Source: Flavipsychrobacter sp. (lineage in GTDB: Bacteria; Bacteroidota; Bacteroidia; Chitinophagales; Chitinophagaceae). From it: 64,000 nt of DNA. Each line of letters starts with the position of its first letter. Within the stretch, counting starts at the first letter, position 1. Below the pieces are notes generated by a model, which was given only the letters and a program-made list of their open reading frames with translations, was not told where the DNA came from and made no database searches. The stretch lies in contig JANINW010000030.1 in assembly GCA_024508935.1 (NCBI GenBank), positions 87,455 to 151,454 on the forward strand, given 5' to 3'. This document shows, one piece after another, positions 41,285 to 50,443 of this stretch. A program made the position numbers and the translations under genes.

Positions 41285-43450
41285 TTATTTCTGTACGATC
41301 TTCATTTCTTTTAGCAACCATCCGGCGCCCCCAAACTTTTCTATAATAAACAGTGTATACCGCACATCCAGGGTTATATTCCTGCATACCCTCGGGTCGA
41401 AATACAGATCGCTCATGGTACCTTCCCATACCCTGTCAAAATTGGTGCCTATCAGTTGCCCCTTGGCATTCAGCACAGGGCTACCCGAATTGCCGCCGGA
41501 AGTATGGTTTACTGCAGTGAAAGCGATAGGCACTGTGCCATTTACCGCCCAGCGCCCATAATCCTTGGCCTGGTACAGATCCCTGAGTTTTTGCGGCATA
41601 TTAAACTCTTCTACACCAGGGTTATGCTTTGCCACTGCTTCGTCAAGGTTTGTCTGGAAGGCATAAGGTGCCGGGCCATCAGGATCAATACCTTTTACAT
41701 TGCCATAGGTAAGGCGCAGTGTAAAATTCGCATCGGGGTAAAATGCCTTTGAGCGGTCCAGTTTCATCTGTGCATTCATATACAGGCGGTTCAAATAAGC
41801 CATATCTTCATTATACTTCGACAGGACAGGCAGCACATGATATTTACGATAATTACTTACCCCGGTATATAATTGCCAAACAGGGTCACCCAATATTTTC
41901 AACGTATCGGCAGGATTACCCGACAATGCCAATTGCCTAAGTTTAGCCGCGTCTGCCGCCGGCGAACTAAAAACATAATCGGCCCATTTTGCATAATCAC
42001 TACCCTGTTCTGCATACTGCCGGGTAAATGCCCCCGGTATATAGCCTTCGCATTTATCAAAATACATTGGCATCAATGCCATAAATACATCCTTATCCGT
42101 AGCAGCATCATAATTCCGGTAAAAACCGTTCCAGCTATCGGCCAGCTTTGTCAGTGTATCCGTATTAGCCTTTCCGGTCCTGTATAATTGCAGTATTTTA
42201 TCAAGTGCTGCGCCCTGAGATATCAACTCTACACCATACACAGCCTCTTTTATATATTCATCTGCCTTCAGCAATTCATTCACCGCCAAAGATCTTGCAC
42301 CTATTTGAGAGACCAGCTCGTCTGCATAAGGCACCGTCTCATCTTTTGCAGCCCAGGCCTGGAATAGTTTTTCGTAATCCTGTTTAAGCCCCAGCACACC
42401 ATTATTCTCCAGGCCTCTTACTTCTCCCTGCCATTTCTTCCATCCGTTGGCTACACCGGCCCTTTTCGAAGTATATTTCAAAAAGACAGCACGGTCATTT
42501 TGCATGTGTTCTTTCCAAATATTCAGCCTTACGGTACGTACTGAAATACGAACGGGATCGGTAATATTCAATACCTGGTTGAGTTGGTAAGAAGATATAT
42601 ATTCATTTGTATAGGCCGGGAAGCCATAAACCATCGTAAAGTCTCCTTCTTTATAGCCGGAGGTGTTAATGGTAAAGAACTGCTGGGGATTATATGGTTT
42701 ATTGTCTTTTGAATAATCGGCCGGTTTATTGGCCTTATTGCTGTAGATGCGGAACATACTGAAATCGCCGGTATGGCGTGGAAACATCCAGTTATCCGCG
42801 TCACCGCCAAAAGAACCTATGCCATTAGGAGGGAATCCCACCAGGCGTATATCGCGGAACGTTTCGGTGAGCGCTACCCAATATTGATTCCCATTATAAT
42901 AAGGCTTTATATTAGCATCGTAGCCGCTGGCAAACTTAAAACCACGCTCCAGGTTTTTAATTCTTACAGATATAAGGCTATCTCTGCCCATTTCAGATAA
43001 AGTATCTGCTATACCAAACAGTATTTTGTCTGTCACATTTTCCATTTTGCGCACAAAAGTGACGGTAAGACCAGGACATGGTAGTTCTTCCTGCATGCTT
43101 TTTGCCCAAAAACCTGCAGCAAAATAGTCATGTTCCTTACTACTCAGCCCTTGTACAGTTCCATAACCGCAGTGGTGATTGGTGAGTAAAAGCCCTTTTG
43201 AGGAAATCAGCTCGCCAGTACAGCCTTTACCAAAAAGGACGATAGCATTGTTAAGGCCGGTGCCATTCTCATTGTATAGGTGCTCTACAGGTATTTCCAG
43301 GCCATTCGCCTTCATATCGGCTTCCCGGGATTTTAGCGTGGCGGGCACCCACATACCCTCTTTGGCGGTTGCAGTTGGCAAAAAACCAACCATTGAACAG
43401 AAAAAAGCGGTCTTTAGAAGTAAAGAACCACATCGCATTGTAGCGGACAT
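41285..43450 (-). CDS. S46 family dipeptidyl-peptidase (DPP11-like)
   Basis: A 721-residue periplasmic serine exopeptidase that releases dipeptides. A signal peptide occupies about residues 1-29. The chymotrypsin-like triad is visible: His in LLTNHHCGYG (about 93), Asp in the GDADNWMFPRHTGD region and Ser in GGNSGSPVLN (about 656). Downstream, NFDRVWE has an Arg at the position that is Gly in DPP7 and Arg in DPP11, so specificity for Asp/Glu at P1 is likely. It supports amino acid utilisation from peptides. Confidence 0.88.
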   Translation of the reverse strand: MSATMRCGSLLLKTAFFCSMVGFLPTATAKEGMWVPATLKSREADMKANGLEIPVEHLYNENGTGLNNAIVLFGKGCTGELISSKGLLLTNHHCGYGTVQGLSSKEHDYFAAGFWAKSMQEELPCPGLTVTFVRKMENVTDKILFGIADTLSEMGRDSLISVRIKNLERGFKFASGYDANIKPYYNGNQYWVALTETFRDIRLVGFPPNGIGSFGGDADNWMFPRHTGDFSMFRIYSNKANKPADYSKDNKPYNPQQFFTINTSGYKEGDFTMVYGFPAYTNEYISSYQLNQVLNITDPVRISVRTVRLNIWKEHMQNDRAVFLKYTSKRAGVANGWKKWQGEVRGLENNGVLGLKQDYEKLFQAWAAKDETVPYADELVSQIGARSLAVNELLKADEYIKEAVYGVELISQGAALDKILQLYRTGKANTDTLTKLADSWNGFYRNYDAATDKDVFMALMPMYFDKCEGYIPGAFTRQYAEQGSDYAKWADYVFSSPAADAAKLRQLALSGNPADTLKILGDPVWQLYTGVSNYRKYHVLPVLSKYNEDMAYLNRLYMNAQMKLDRSKAFYPDANFTLRLTYGNVKGIDPDGPAPYAFQTNLDEAVAKHNPGVEEFNMPQKLRDLYQAKDYGRWAVNGTVPIAFTAVNHTSGGNSGSPVLNAKGQLIGTNFDRVWEGTMSDLYFDPRVCRNITLDVRYTLFIIEKFGGAGWLLKEMKIVQK

Positions 43451-43552
43451 ATTAAAATTGGATTTTAAAGAAATAAATATACTGTATTGCTATAAAAGTT
43501 TTTAGCAAATCGTTATATTAGCCCAATAGAAAGTGAAATTCTGTTCAGTATT

Positions 43553-45592
43553 ATGAGAAAACGTCTACTGCTAGTGGCACTATTAATTGTGTCGCAGGTG
43601 AATGCTTTGTTTGCCCAGGGTGGTCTTTTTGATGCTCCCGATACGGTTTGCGCCAAACAGCTGGTACACCTGAAAAGCAATGTGCCCAACTCTGCCACCC
43701 ACTACTGGGGCTTTTGTTCAGCCTACACGCTCAACAATGCCACCGGTATTAACATGGGGCATGTAACAGACAATCAAAACCCAAATGCGATAGAAATAGC
43801 CAAAGATGGCGACAACTATTACGGGTTTGTATTGAGTACTGACCAGCGTTCTTTCCTGCGACTGGACTTTGGTAAAAGCCTGGCCAATACGCCAAAGGTT
43901 ACCAATTATGGCAACATGGACAGTGTTTTGCCTTACAAACCAGCGTCTCTGTACATTGTTAAAGACAGCGCAAAGAACAACTGGCACATATTTGTAAGTG
44001 GTGGTGAGGATGCAACTAATTCTACACTGGCACGTATAGACTATGGTCATTCTCTGAGCAATATTCCCAACATTGTAAACTTTGGCAACTATAATAACAT
44101 ACTGGCTAACCCGGTAGGTGTTTTTGTAGCAAAAGAAGATACCAGCTGGTATGGCTTTGTACTGAACCGTTTTACTAACAAATTAGTACGAATAGACTTC
44201 GGAAGCAATATATCATATACACCATCGCTGGTAGATGACATTGGCGGCCCTGCTGTAAATGCTTTCATTTTTACCCCTAACGATATGACCGTAGCTAAAG
44301 AGAACGGTTTATGGTATTTTTTCTATACCAATGAAGCTACTTCTACCGTAGGGCTGATACAAATGGGTAATACTTTGACAAATACGGCTCCTACAGCTGG
44401 TTCTGTAGGTAACGCTGCTGTTATTGATTTCGGTGACAATCCTACCGGTATCACTTACCTGAAAGATTGCGACAGCATGCACCTGTTCGTAACTAAAAAA
44501 GCTACGCACGAACTGGTACGCATAGACATGGATGCACCGACAGGACCGTACAGGGGAACCAACTTCTCAAAATTTGCAGGCATGTTGTCTCCGGGCGCGC
44601 TTTCACAATTCATGCGCGACAGGGATAATATTTATTCTTTCGTACCGAACGTTGGTGACACGACGGTATCACGCATTAACCTGCTGCAATGCCAGAATGC
44701 TAATATCCAATTCTCTACTACCAACCAGCCGCCTGCTTACTCATACGATAGCGCGGGTTTATACAATATTTACTATGCTGTAAACGAGGGACAACCCGAT
44801 ATGCAGATACAGTGTAAACTGATACGCGTATTGCCTATCCCTCCAATGCTGGTAACGAATGATACCTCTATTTGCCAGGGTGATACTATCGGCCTGCGTA
44901 TCATATCTGTAAACGCATTAAGCTTTACATGGACACCTAATTACAATATCTCCAGCACCAGCCAGAACCAGGTAATTGCATGGCCTCGTTACTCTACTAC
45001 TTACCATGTAACCATGCCTTTCCCGCACGGATGTATTGTAGATACAGACCTGCACGTAACGGTAAACAAGGTTAATGCCGATGCCGGACCTGACCGGACA
45101 TTGAAAGATGGTGAAACGACTATACTGGGCGGCCCTTACACTTCTTTAGGCCCTATACAACAATATTTTTATGTATGGTCTCCTAACCAGTTCCTGAGCG
45201 ACAGGTATTCACTTAATCCTACCGCAAATCCGCCTTACGATTTCACTTATTACCTGACAGTTACCGATTCGTCTAATTGCGTTTCTGTTGATACGGTTGT
45301 AGTGCATGTGGATTGCAATGACCTGAACCTGCCCAATGCGTTTATGCCGGAAAGCGTAGGCAGCACTGCCCGTTTCGGCCTTTCCAATTCACAGATAGTA
45401 AAACTGAATTCTTTCACTATCTACGACCGCTGGGGTGTACAGGTATTCTCTACTAAAGATGCTACTCACCAATGGGATGGTAAAGTGAACGGTAAAGACG
45501 CCCCAATGGGTGTATATGTGTGGGAGGCTGATGGTTTCTGTACCTCGGGCAAGCGGTTTAGCAAGTCGGGGAATGTTACCTTAGTACGATGA
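43553..45592 (+). CDS. Secreted protein with type B type-IX secretion sorting domain
   Basis: A 679-residue exported protein. A signal peptide (about 1-21, LLLVALLIVSQVNALFAQGG) is followed by a beta-propeller-like stretch of six or so repeats of about 55-60 residues with the pattern LVRIDFG / NxxxIVNFGN (about 60-380), then an Ig/PKD-like part and a C-terminal gliding-motility-type domain (NAFMPESVG, FTIYDRWGVQVFSTKD, WDGKVNGKDAPMGVYVWEA). The last domain sends the protein through the type IX system to the cell surface. The role is unknown; adhesion is plausible. Confidence 0.9.
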   Translation: MRKRLLLVALLIVSQVNALFAQGGLFDAPDTVCAKQLVHLKSNVPNSATHYWGFCSAYTLNNATGINMGHVTDNQNPNAIEIAKDGDNYYGFVLSTDQRSFLRLDFGKSLANTPKVTNYGNMDSVLPYKPASLYIVKDSAKNNWHIFVSGGEDATNSTLARIDYGHSLSNIPNIVNFGNYNNILANPVGVFVAKEDTSWYGFVLNRFTNKLVRIDFGSNISYTPSLVDDIGGPAVNAFIFTPNDMTVAKENGLWYFFYTNEATSTVGLIQMGNTLTNTAPTAGSVGNAAVIDFGDNPTGITYLKDCDSMHLFVTKKATHELVRIDMDAPTGPYRGTNFSKFAGMLSPGALSQFMRDRDNIYSFVPNVGDTTVSRINLLQCQNANIQFSTTNQPPAYSYDSAGLYNIYYAVNEGQPDMQIQCKLIRVLPIPPMLVTNDTSICQGDTIGLRIISVNALSFTWTPNYNISSTSQNQVIAWPRYSTTYHVTMPFPHGCIVDTDLHVTVNKVNADAGPDRTLKDGETTILGGPYTSLGPIQQYFYVWSPNQFLSDRYSLNPTANPPYDFTYYLTVTDSSNCVSVDTVVVHVDCNDLNLPNAFMPESVGSTARFGLSNSQIVKLNSFTIYDRWGVQVFSTKDATHQWDGKVNGKDAPMGVYVWEADGFCTSGKRFSKSGNVTLVR

Positions 45593-45621
45593 TATCAATA
45601 ACATACTTCAAATAGATAAGT

Positions 45622-45644
45622 CCCGCCATCAAGCGGGACTTTTT
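45622..45644. terminator. First copy of the duplicated terminator
   Basis: GTCCCGC...GCGGGAC with a loop of 6 bases, followed by TTTTTATT. It ends the sorting-domain protein gene. Confidence 0.8.
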
Positions 45645-45733
45645 ATTATTATCATTATTTCTACACAGCAAATACTTCCACGCTATCCGGAAAGAAGATA
45701 TCAGGCTGCCAAATAACATACTTCAAATAGATA

Positions 45734-45757
45734 AGTCCCGCCATCAAGGCGGGACTT
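45734..45757. terminator. Second copy of the duplicated terminator
   Basis: AGTCCCGCC...GGCGGGACT with a 5-base loop; one extra base compared with copy 1 lengthens the stem. It lies before the stop of the convergent kinase gene. Confidence 0.8.
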
Positions 45758-45813
45758 ATAATTATCATTATTTCAACATAGCAAACACTTCAACCCTATC
45801 CGGAAAGAAGATA

Positions 45814-47088
45814 TCAGGCTGCCAGGGGAATAAATATGGTGAATGTGCTGCCTTTACCTAAAGTGCTTTCTACTCTGACTTTGCCATTGTGGGCCTCTGT
45901 TATAGCCTTAACATAGCTAAGCCCCAATCCAAAGCCTTTTACATTGTGCAGGTTACCTGTGTGGGCACGATAGAATTTCTCAAATACACGCATTTGCGTT
46001 TCCCGGTTCATACCAATACCGTTATCCTTCACCCTTATGGCCAGCATGTCGTTAAATACAGCCGTTTCTATTTCTATTTCAGGGTTATCTTTTGAATACT
46101 TAATAGCGTTATCCAACAGGTTAAAAATGATATTTGAAAAGTGTACATCATCTGCCTCCACCTTATGCTTTGCAGCATCCAGCCTGAGGTTTAATTTTCC
46201 ATTGCGCTCTTGTATCTGCAGCAGTAAATTATCGGCTATTTTCTTGATCACTTCATGGGCATCTATTTCCTGCAGGTTGAGTTTAATATCCTGTTTCTCT
46301 ATTCTTGCAGCCTGCAATATTTTTTCAACCTGTTTATTCATGCGCTTGTTCTCATCTTTTATCATAGCGCTGTAGTACTTTATCTTATCTGTATCATGTA
46401 TCACTTTTTCATTAGTGAGAGCATCTATAGCCAGCGAGATAGTGGCCAGTGGTGTCTTCAACTCATGGGTCATATTATTGATAAAGTCAGACTTGATCTC
46501 CGATAATTTCTTCTGGGTAAATAGCGTCCGCACCGTAAGCGTGAAGGCAGAAATGATTATTATAGTAAAGATGACCGAGGCTATGATCATCCACCCCATC
46601 GAGCTCAGTATATAATTGCGGTCCTCGTTAATAAAGAGGTACAAGGTTTCCTTGTAAGTGGCCTTATCTGTAGTCAACACTACCTCCACCGCATTGGCCT
46701 GGTATTCGGGTTTATAGCCAGGAGAAGCTGCTATAGAGCTTCGGAAGATATTGGTAATGGAGAATTGAAAAGAATCTTTGATATTATACTTTCTCAGGGA
46801 TTGGGTAATGATATCGTCTATCTCCTCACTGGTAAATATCTGTGTTGTAAAGTTCCGCAGGTAATATTCTTTGCTATCCTCATCGGGGAAAACATCCATA
46901 TTACCTGTTTTTTTCAGGTAGGCATTCCTTACCGATTCTTTTATCTGGGCGGCAGCTGCAGCAATATCCTGGGCATGCTGTTTTTGCCTGAGCTTAATGG
47001 CATCCCGTATCCACGACATCTGTATAAGGATAATTCCCAATACAGAGAATGTGATAAGGACCACAAGCAATGGAAAAATTCGTTTCAT
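45814..47088 (-). CDS. Membrane-bound sensor histidine kinase
   Basis: A 424-residue kinase with two membrane helices (about 7-26 and 152-177) flanking a periplasmic sensor of about 125 residues of unknown ligand, then a dimerisation box (FINNMTHELKTPLATISLAI, His about 213) and an ATPase domain with NLLDNAIKYS, VKDNGIGM and GFGLGLSYV. The neighbouring genes encode no response regulator, so the partner must be elsewhere. The C-terminal codons lie in the duplicated segment. Its promoter is not recognised. Confidence 0.9.
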   Translation of the reverse strand: MKRIFPLLVVLITFSVLGIILIQMSWIRDAIKLRQKQHAQDIAAAAAQIKESVRNAYLKKTGNMDVFPDEDSKEYYLRNFTTQIFTSEEIDDIITQSLRKYNIKDSFQFSITNIFRSSIAASPGYKPEYQANAVEVVLTTDKATYKETLYLFINEDRNYILSSMGWMIIASVIFTIIIISAFTLTVRTLFTQKKLSEIKSDFINNMTHELKTPLATISLAIDALTNEKVIHDTDKIKYYSAMIKDENKRMNKQVEKILQAARIEKQDIKLNLQEIDAHEVIKKIADNLLLQIQERNGKLNLRLDAAKHKVEADDVHFSNIIFNLLDNAIKYSKDNPEIEIETAVFNDMLAIRVKDNGIGMNRETQMRVFEKFYRAHTGNLHNVKGFGLGLSYVKAITEAHNGKVRVESTLGKGSTFTIFIPLAA

Positions 47089-47271
47089 CTTGTAACAAAA
47101 TTACGTTTGCAGCAACGGCAGGGCGCAGCCACAGGGCTTAGTTTAACTACGATTTAACGCACCGTAGTACGAATACAATCACGAAAAATACAATAGTTTT
47201 TCACCCTTTGAAAATATTAACTGCTTTATTAACACAAAAAAATAAACCCGGCTCCTGCTCTTACTGTTACT

Positions 47272-48216
47272 TTGCAGAATAATATACCAGGTTTGAAACC
47301 CATTATAGAAGCAAGGAACCTCACTAAGCGTTTTACCAACATTAATGCTGTAGAAGACCTGTCTTTTTGTATAAGACCGGGAGATGTATATGGCTTCCTG
47401 GGGGAGAATGGCGCAGGGAAAAGCACTACTATGCGCATGCTGCTGGGGCTGATCCATCCAACTTCAGGGAGTGTATACATAAATGATACGCTTTTCAATA
47501 ATAATAACCGGCAGTTATTAACACATATCGGCGCTATCATTGAACGGCCGGACCTGTATCTCTATCTGTCCGGCTGGGACAACCTGCGCTTTTTTGCAAA
47601 CCTGAGCGGCAAACATATACCCGGCAAAAGGCTTACAGAAGTATTGGATATTGTAGGCCTTACAGGCCGGGAGAAAGACAAAGTAAAAGCCTATTCGCAA
47701 GGCATGAAACAAAGACTGGGCATTGCCATCGCCATGGTTCATGATCCATCTTTGCTGATACTGGACGAACCGACAAACGGCCTCGACCCTCAAGGCATTG
47801 CTGAAATGCGCCAGCTCATCATCAGCCTTAGTAAAGACCATGGGAAAACAATTTTAATATCGTCTCACCTGCTGTATGAAATAGAACAGGTGGCTACGCG
47901 TATGCTCATTATACACAAAGGGAAAAAAATGGCCGAGGGCACTGTTGCTGAACTGCTGGACCCTTCCCGCACTATTACCGAAATAGCATACGCAGAGGCT
48001 GACAGGATTGTTCCTGCTATACAGCAATCGGCATGGGCAGGATATGTTCAATCGGTGACAGCAAGCAAGCTATTAGTAAAAATGCGTCCTACAGATATAC
48101 CAGGACTGAACCGCTGGCTGGTAGAGCAGGATATTCAAGTATACCAGATAGAATCCAAGCATTCACTGGAAGACTATTTTTTATCACTTACAACAGCACC
48201 GCATGTTCAGGCTTGA
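47272..48216 (+). CDS. ABC-2 type exporter ATPase
   Basis: A 314-residue ABC ATPase. Walker A GENGAGKSTTMRMLLGL (about 43-59), signature YSQGMKQRLGIA (about 143-154), Walker B and D-loop LLILDEPTNGLDPQG, and H-loop ISSHLL. The last 100 residues are a small regulatory domain. There is no in-frame ATG near the start: I use the TTG at 47272, but the TTG at 47293 (M-K-P-I-I-E-A-R) is equally good. It overlaps the permease gene by 14 bp. Confidence 0.85.
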   Translation: MQNNIPGLKPIIEARNLTKRFTNINAVEDLSFCIRPGDVYGFLGENGAGKSTTMRMLLGLIHPTSGSVYINDTLFNNNNRQLLTHIGAIIERPDLYLYLSGWDNLRFFANLSGKHIPGKRLTEVLDIVGLTGREKDKVKAYSQGMKQRLGIAIAMVHDPSLLILDEPTNGLDPQGIAEMRQLIISLSKDHGKTILISSHLLYEIEQVATRMLIIHKGKKMAEGTVAELLDPSRTITEIAYAEADRIVPAIQQSAWAGYVQSVTASKLLVKMRPTDIPGLNRWLVEQDIQVYQIESKHSLEDYFLSLTTAPHVQA

Positions 48217-49030
48217 GCTTTATAAAATATTCCGGCGTCCACGTACCTATATCAGCTTTGGCATTATACTGGCTATTGCTTTGCTGATACAGGTAGCCAT
48301 GCTGTTTGACGGCCAAACATTTCTTGGATTTATGTTGCAGGGTGTTGAGCAGTTTGATATACAGGGTAATGTGCTGAACGGGTATCTCATTACCTACATT
48401 ATACTCCAGACATTACTCATTCACATCCCGCTGCTGGTGGCCTTGGTTGCAGGAGATGCTATTGCCGGCGAAGCCAATATGGGCACGCTGAGGTTACTTC
48501 TTACCAAACCCATATCCCGGCCGCGCATTATACTGGTAAAATTTGCAGCAAGTGTATTTTACTCGCTTTGCCTGATCATTTGGCTGGCCATAGTAGGCCT
48601 CACTATCTCGCTGATGTTATTTGGGAAAGGCGATATGATCAACCTGAAAAGCGATGCTTTTGTAATGATACTGAAGGATGACGTAATGTGGCGGTATACA
48701 GCAGCATTTGGCTTTGCCGCATTAGCCATGACTACCGTTGCAGCATTGTCTATATTACTGTCCGTATTTGCAGATAACTCCATCGGACCCATTATGGGCA
48801 CTATGGGCATTATTGTAGTGCTCACTATCTTTTCAACCTTGGGCCTGCCTATTTTCGATAATATAAAGCCATACCTTTTCACCACCCATATGATAGGCTG
48901 GAAAGGCTTTTTCGATGACCCGGTTCCGTATACTGCAATAGGGCGGTCGGCAGGAATACTAGCAGGCTATATTGTACTTTTCATAGGGTCGGCTATTTAC
49001 TTCTTCAGTAAAAAAGACATTCAATCATGA
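48203..49030 (+). CDS. ABC-2 type exporter permease
   Basis: A 275-residue membrane protein with six hydrophobic segments. It begins MFRLELYKIFRRPRTYISFG and has LVALVAGDAIAGEANMGTLR, the conserved GE...GTL motif of NatB/ABC-2 permeases, near residue 92. It pairs with the ATPase just upstream and overlaps the LolA-like gene by 4 bp (ATGA). The substrate is unknown. Confidence 0.88.
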   Translation: MFRLELYKIFRRPRTYISFGIILAIALLIQVAMLFDGQTFLGFMLQGVEQFDIQGNVLNGYLITYIILQTLLIHIPLLVALVAGDAIAGEANMGTLRLLLTKPISRPRIILVKFAASVFYSLCLIIWLAIVGLTISLMLFGKGDMINLKSDAFVMILKDDVMWRYTAAFGFAALAMTTVAALSILLSVFADNSIGPIMGTMGIIVVLTIFSTLGLPIFDNIKPYLFTTHMIGWKGFFDDPVPYTAIGRSAGILAGYIVLFIGSAIYFFSKKDIQS

Positions 49031-49755
49031 TGCGTTTTTTTAGCATATTTTTTCTATCAATATTATTGTTCACTGTTTCTAATACAGCTCACGCTGCAGA
49101 TAGTGACGCGGCAGCATTGTTTTATAAAATGCGTGAACGGCTTAATTATGTAAAAGATTATGTGGCCGATGTGCGGATGAAAATTGATGTCAGCTTTATG
49201 CGCATACCTACCGTGCAAGGGAAACTTTATTACAAAGCTCCCGACAAACTGAAACTGGAGCGTAACGGAGGCATTGCCATACTTCCTAAAAAAAATATCA
49301 ATCTTACCCTCAGCAACCTGGTACCTGCTGGCAATACGACGGTTATTGATGCCGGGTATGACATAATAGACAATCAGAAAGTACACATTATCAAGGTGGT
49401 TCCTGAACAAGAACAGAACGATATAGTGCTGACCAAGATATGGATCGATGAAGCTCATCTCCTGGCCTTACGAACAGAAACTACTACCCGCGATAACGGC
49501 ACTATAAAAATGGACCTCCGCTTTGGCAAATATGCAGATGTTGCCTTACCGGACAAAGTGATATTTTATATAGACGTAAAAGAGTATAAACTGCCTAAAG
49601 GGGTTACGATGGATTATGATGGTAATGAAAGCATAGCAGGGGCACAACCCGCAAAAGGATCAAAAGCGCGCAAAGGCAAAATACAAATTGAATATCTTTC
49701 CTATATTATAAACAAAGGCATTCCCGACGAAATATTTGCAGAAAAGGCTAAATAA
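49027..49755 (+). CDS. LolA-like outer-membrane lipoprotein carrier homologue
   Basis: A 242-residue periplasmic protein. The signal peptide (about 1-23, FSIFFLSILLFTVSNTAHA) precedes a domain of half-barrel type: YKMRERLNYVKDYVADVRMK, GKLYYKAPDKLKLERNGGIA and LPDKVIFYIDV. These match LolA/DUF4292-like proteins. The position after an ABC-2 exporter pair suggests that it takes up whatever that exporter hands over. Start and end overlap or adjoin the permease gene. Confidence 0.78.
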   Translation: MMRFFSIFFLSILLFTVSNTAHAADSDAAALFYKMRERLNYVKDYVADVRMKIDVSFMRIPTVQGKLYYKAPDKLKLERNGGIAILPKKNINLTLSNLVPAGNTTVIDAGYDIIDNQKVHIIKVVPEQEQNDIVLTKIWIDEAHLLALRTETTTRDNGTIKMDLRFGKYADVALPDKVIFYIDVKEYKLPKGVTMDYDGNESIAGAQPAKGSKARKGKIQIEYLSYIINKGIPDEIFAEKAK

Positions 49756-49815
49756 TAGCCGCCAATTCTTTTGCAACATCAAGATATTGATTAGTTTTAG
49801 GTGTTTAATCGATTA

Positions 49816-50325
49816 ATGAGTATGAAATATTGCTTACTATTTCTGTCTGCCATCCTTATCATAGCATCATGTAAAAAGACAGAGGTACCTGCTTCTAAAC
49901 AAGATGTATTGCGCGGCAGTGGTGGTACCACTTGGCGTATGGATACGGCGACTATCACTTACAGGCTGCCTGCCGGTAACGATACAACTACCAGCGCATG
50001 GGGAAACCAGCAAAGGCCAACCTGCAAATTTGACGACTACCTGATATTCCGCGACGGTAATATTGGTGCATTAAATACAGGTGACCTGAAATGCCCTAAT
50101 GGCGAAACACAGGAAATAGCCACTAAATGGGGCATTACAGATAACGATACTAAAATGTATATCTATGACGCAGGAGACATGTTCTTTGGCGCGGATGTTA
50201 ATGCTCAATTGGCCGATTTCTCAGACAGCAAATTTGTACTGAAGTTCCCTTTGTATAATGTAACATTCAACAATCAATTCATTGTTGATACGGTACACTA
50301 TACGGTAACTATGAAGAAACGCTAA
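49816..50325 (+). CDS. Small lipoprotein of unknown function
   Basis: A 169-residue protein with a lipoprotein signal: MSMKYCLLFLSAILIIASC, cysteine followed by KKTEV. The mature part resembles lipocalin-like (DUF5004/DUF4923) Bacteroidota proteins: GSGGTTWRMDTATITYRL, CKFDDYLIFRDGN and VNAQLADFSDSKFVLKF, with two cysteines likely in a disulfide. The start could be 49816 or 49822. A GC-rich terminator follows. Confidence 0.75.
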   Translation: MSMKYCLLFLSAILIIASCKKTEVPASKQDVLRGSGGTTWRMDTATITYRLPAGNDTTTSAWGNQQRPTCKFDDYLIFRDGNIGALNTGDLKCPNGETQEIATKWGITDNDTKMYIYDAGDMFFGADVNAQLADFSDSKFVLKFPLYNVTFNNQFIVDTVHYTVTMKKR

Positions 50326-50346
50326 CAGGCACGGAAGATATTTATA

Positions 50347-50372
50347 CCCGCCGGCCTGCCGGCGGGTTTTTT
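50347..50372 (+). terminator. GC-rich intrinsic terminator
   Basis: CCCGCCGGC (50347-50355) pairs with GCCGGCGGG (50358-50366) over a 2-base loop, followed by six Ts. Confidence 0.92.
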
Positions 50373-50403
50373 ATTAATAGATTTTCCATAGCTTATCAAT
50401 CAT

Positions 50404-50411
50404 TACCTTTG
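50404..50411 (+). promoter_or_regulatory. Probable -7 element for thrS
   Basis: TACCTTTG matches TAnnTTTG; it starts 40 bases before the thrS ATG. A TTG at -33 is not clear. Confidence 0.5.
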
Positions 50412-50443
50412 CAACTAATTTTTTAAGATACACAAGCTCATAT

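Larger units (their letters stand above)
45597..45823. repeat. 115-bp tandem duplication containing two terminators
   Basis: Copy 1 (45597-45710) and copy 2 (45712-45823) are direct repeats with several small differences. Each contains a terminator-type hairpin (GTCCCGC/GCGGGAC) and the sequence GATATCAGGCTGCC, which in copy 2 encodes the last residues and stop of the histidine kinase gene. Copy 1 therefore holds a non-coding relic of the kinase 3' end. The duplication sits between two convergent genes. Confidence 0.9.
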
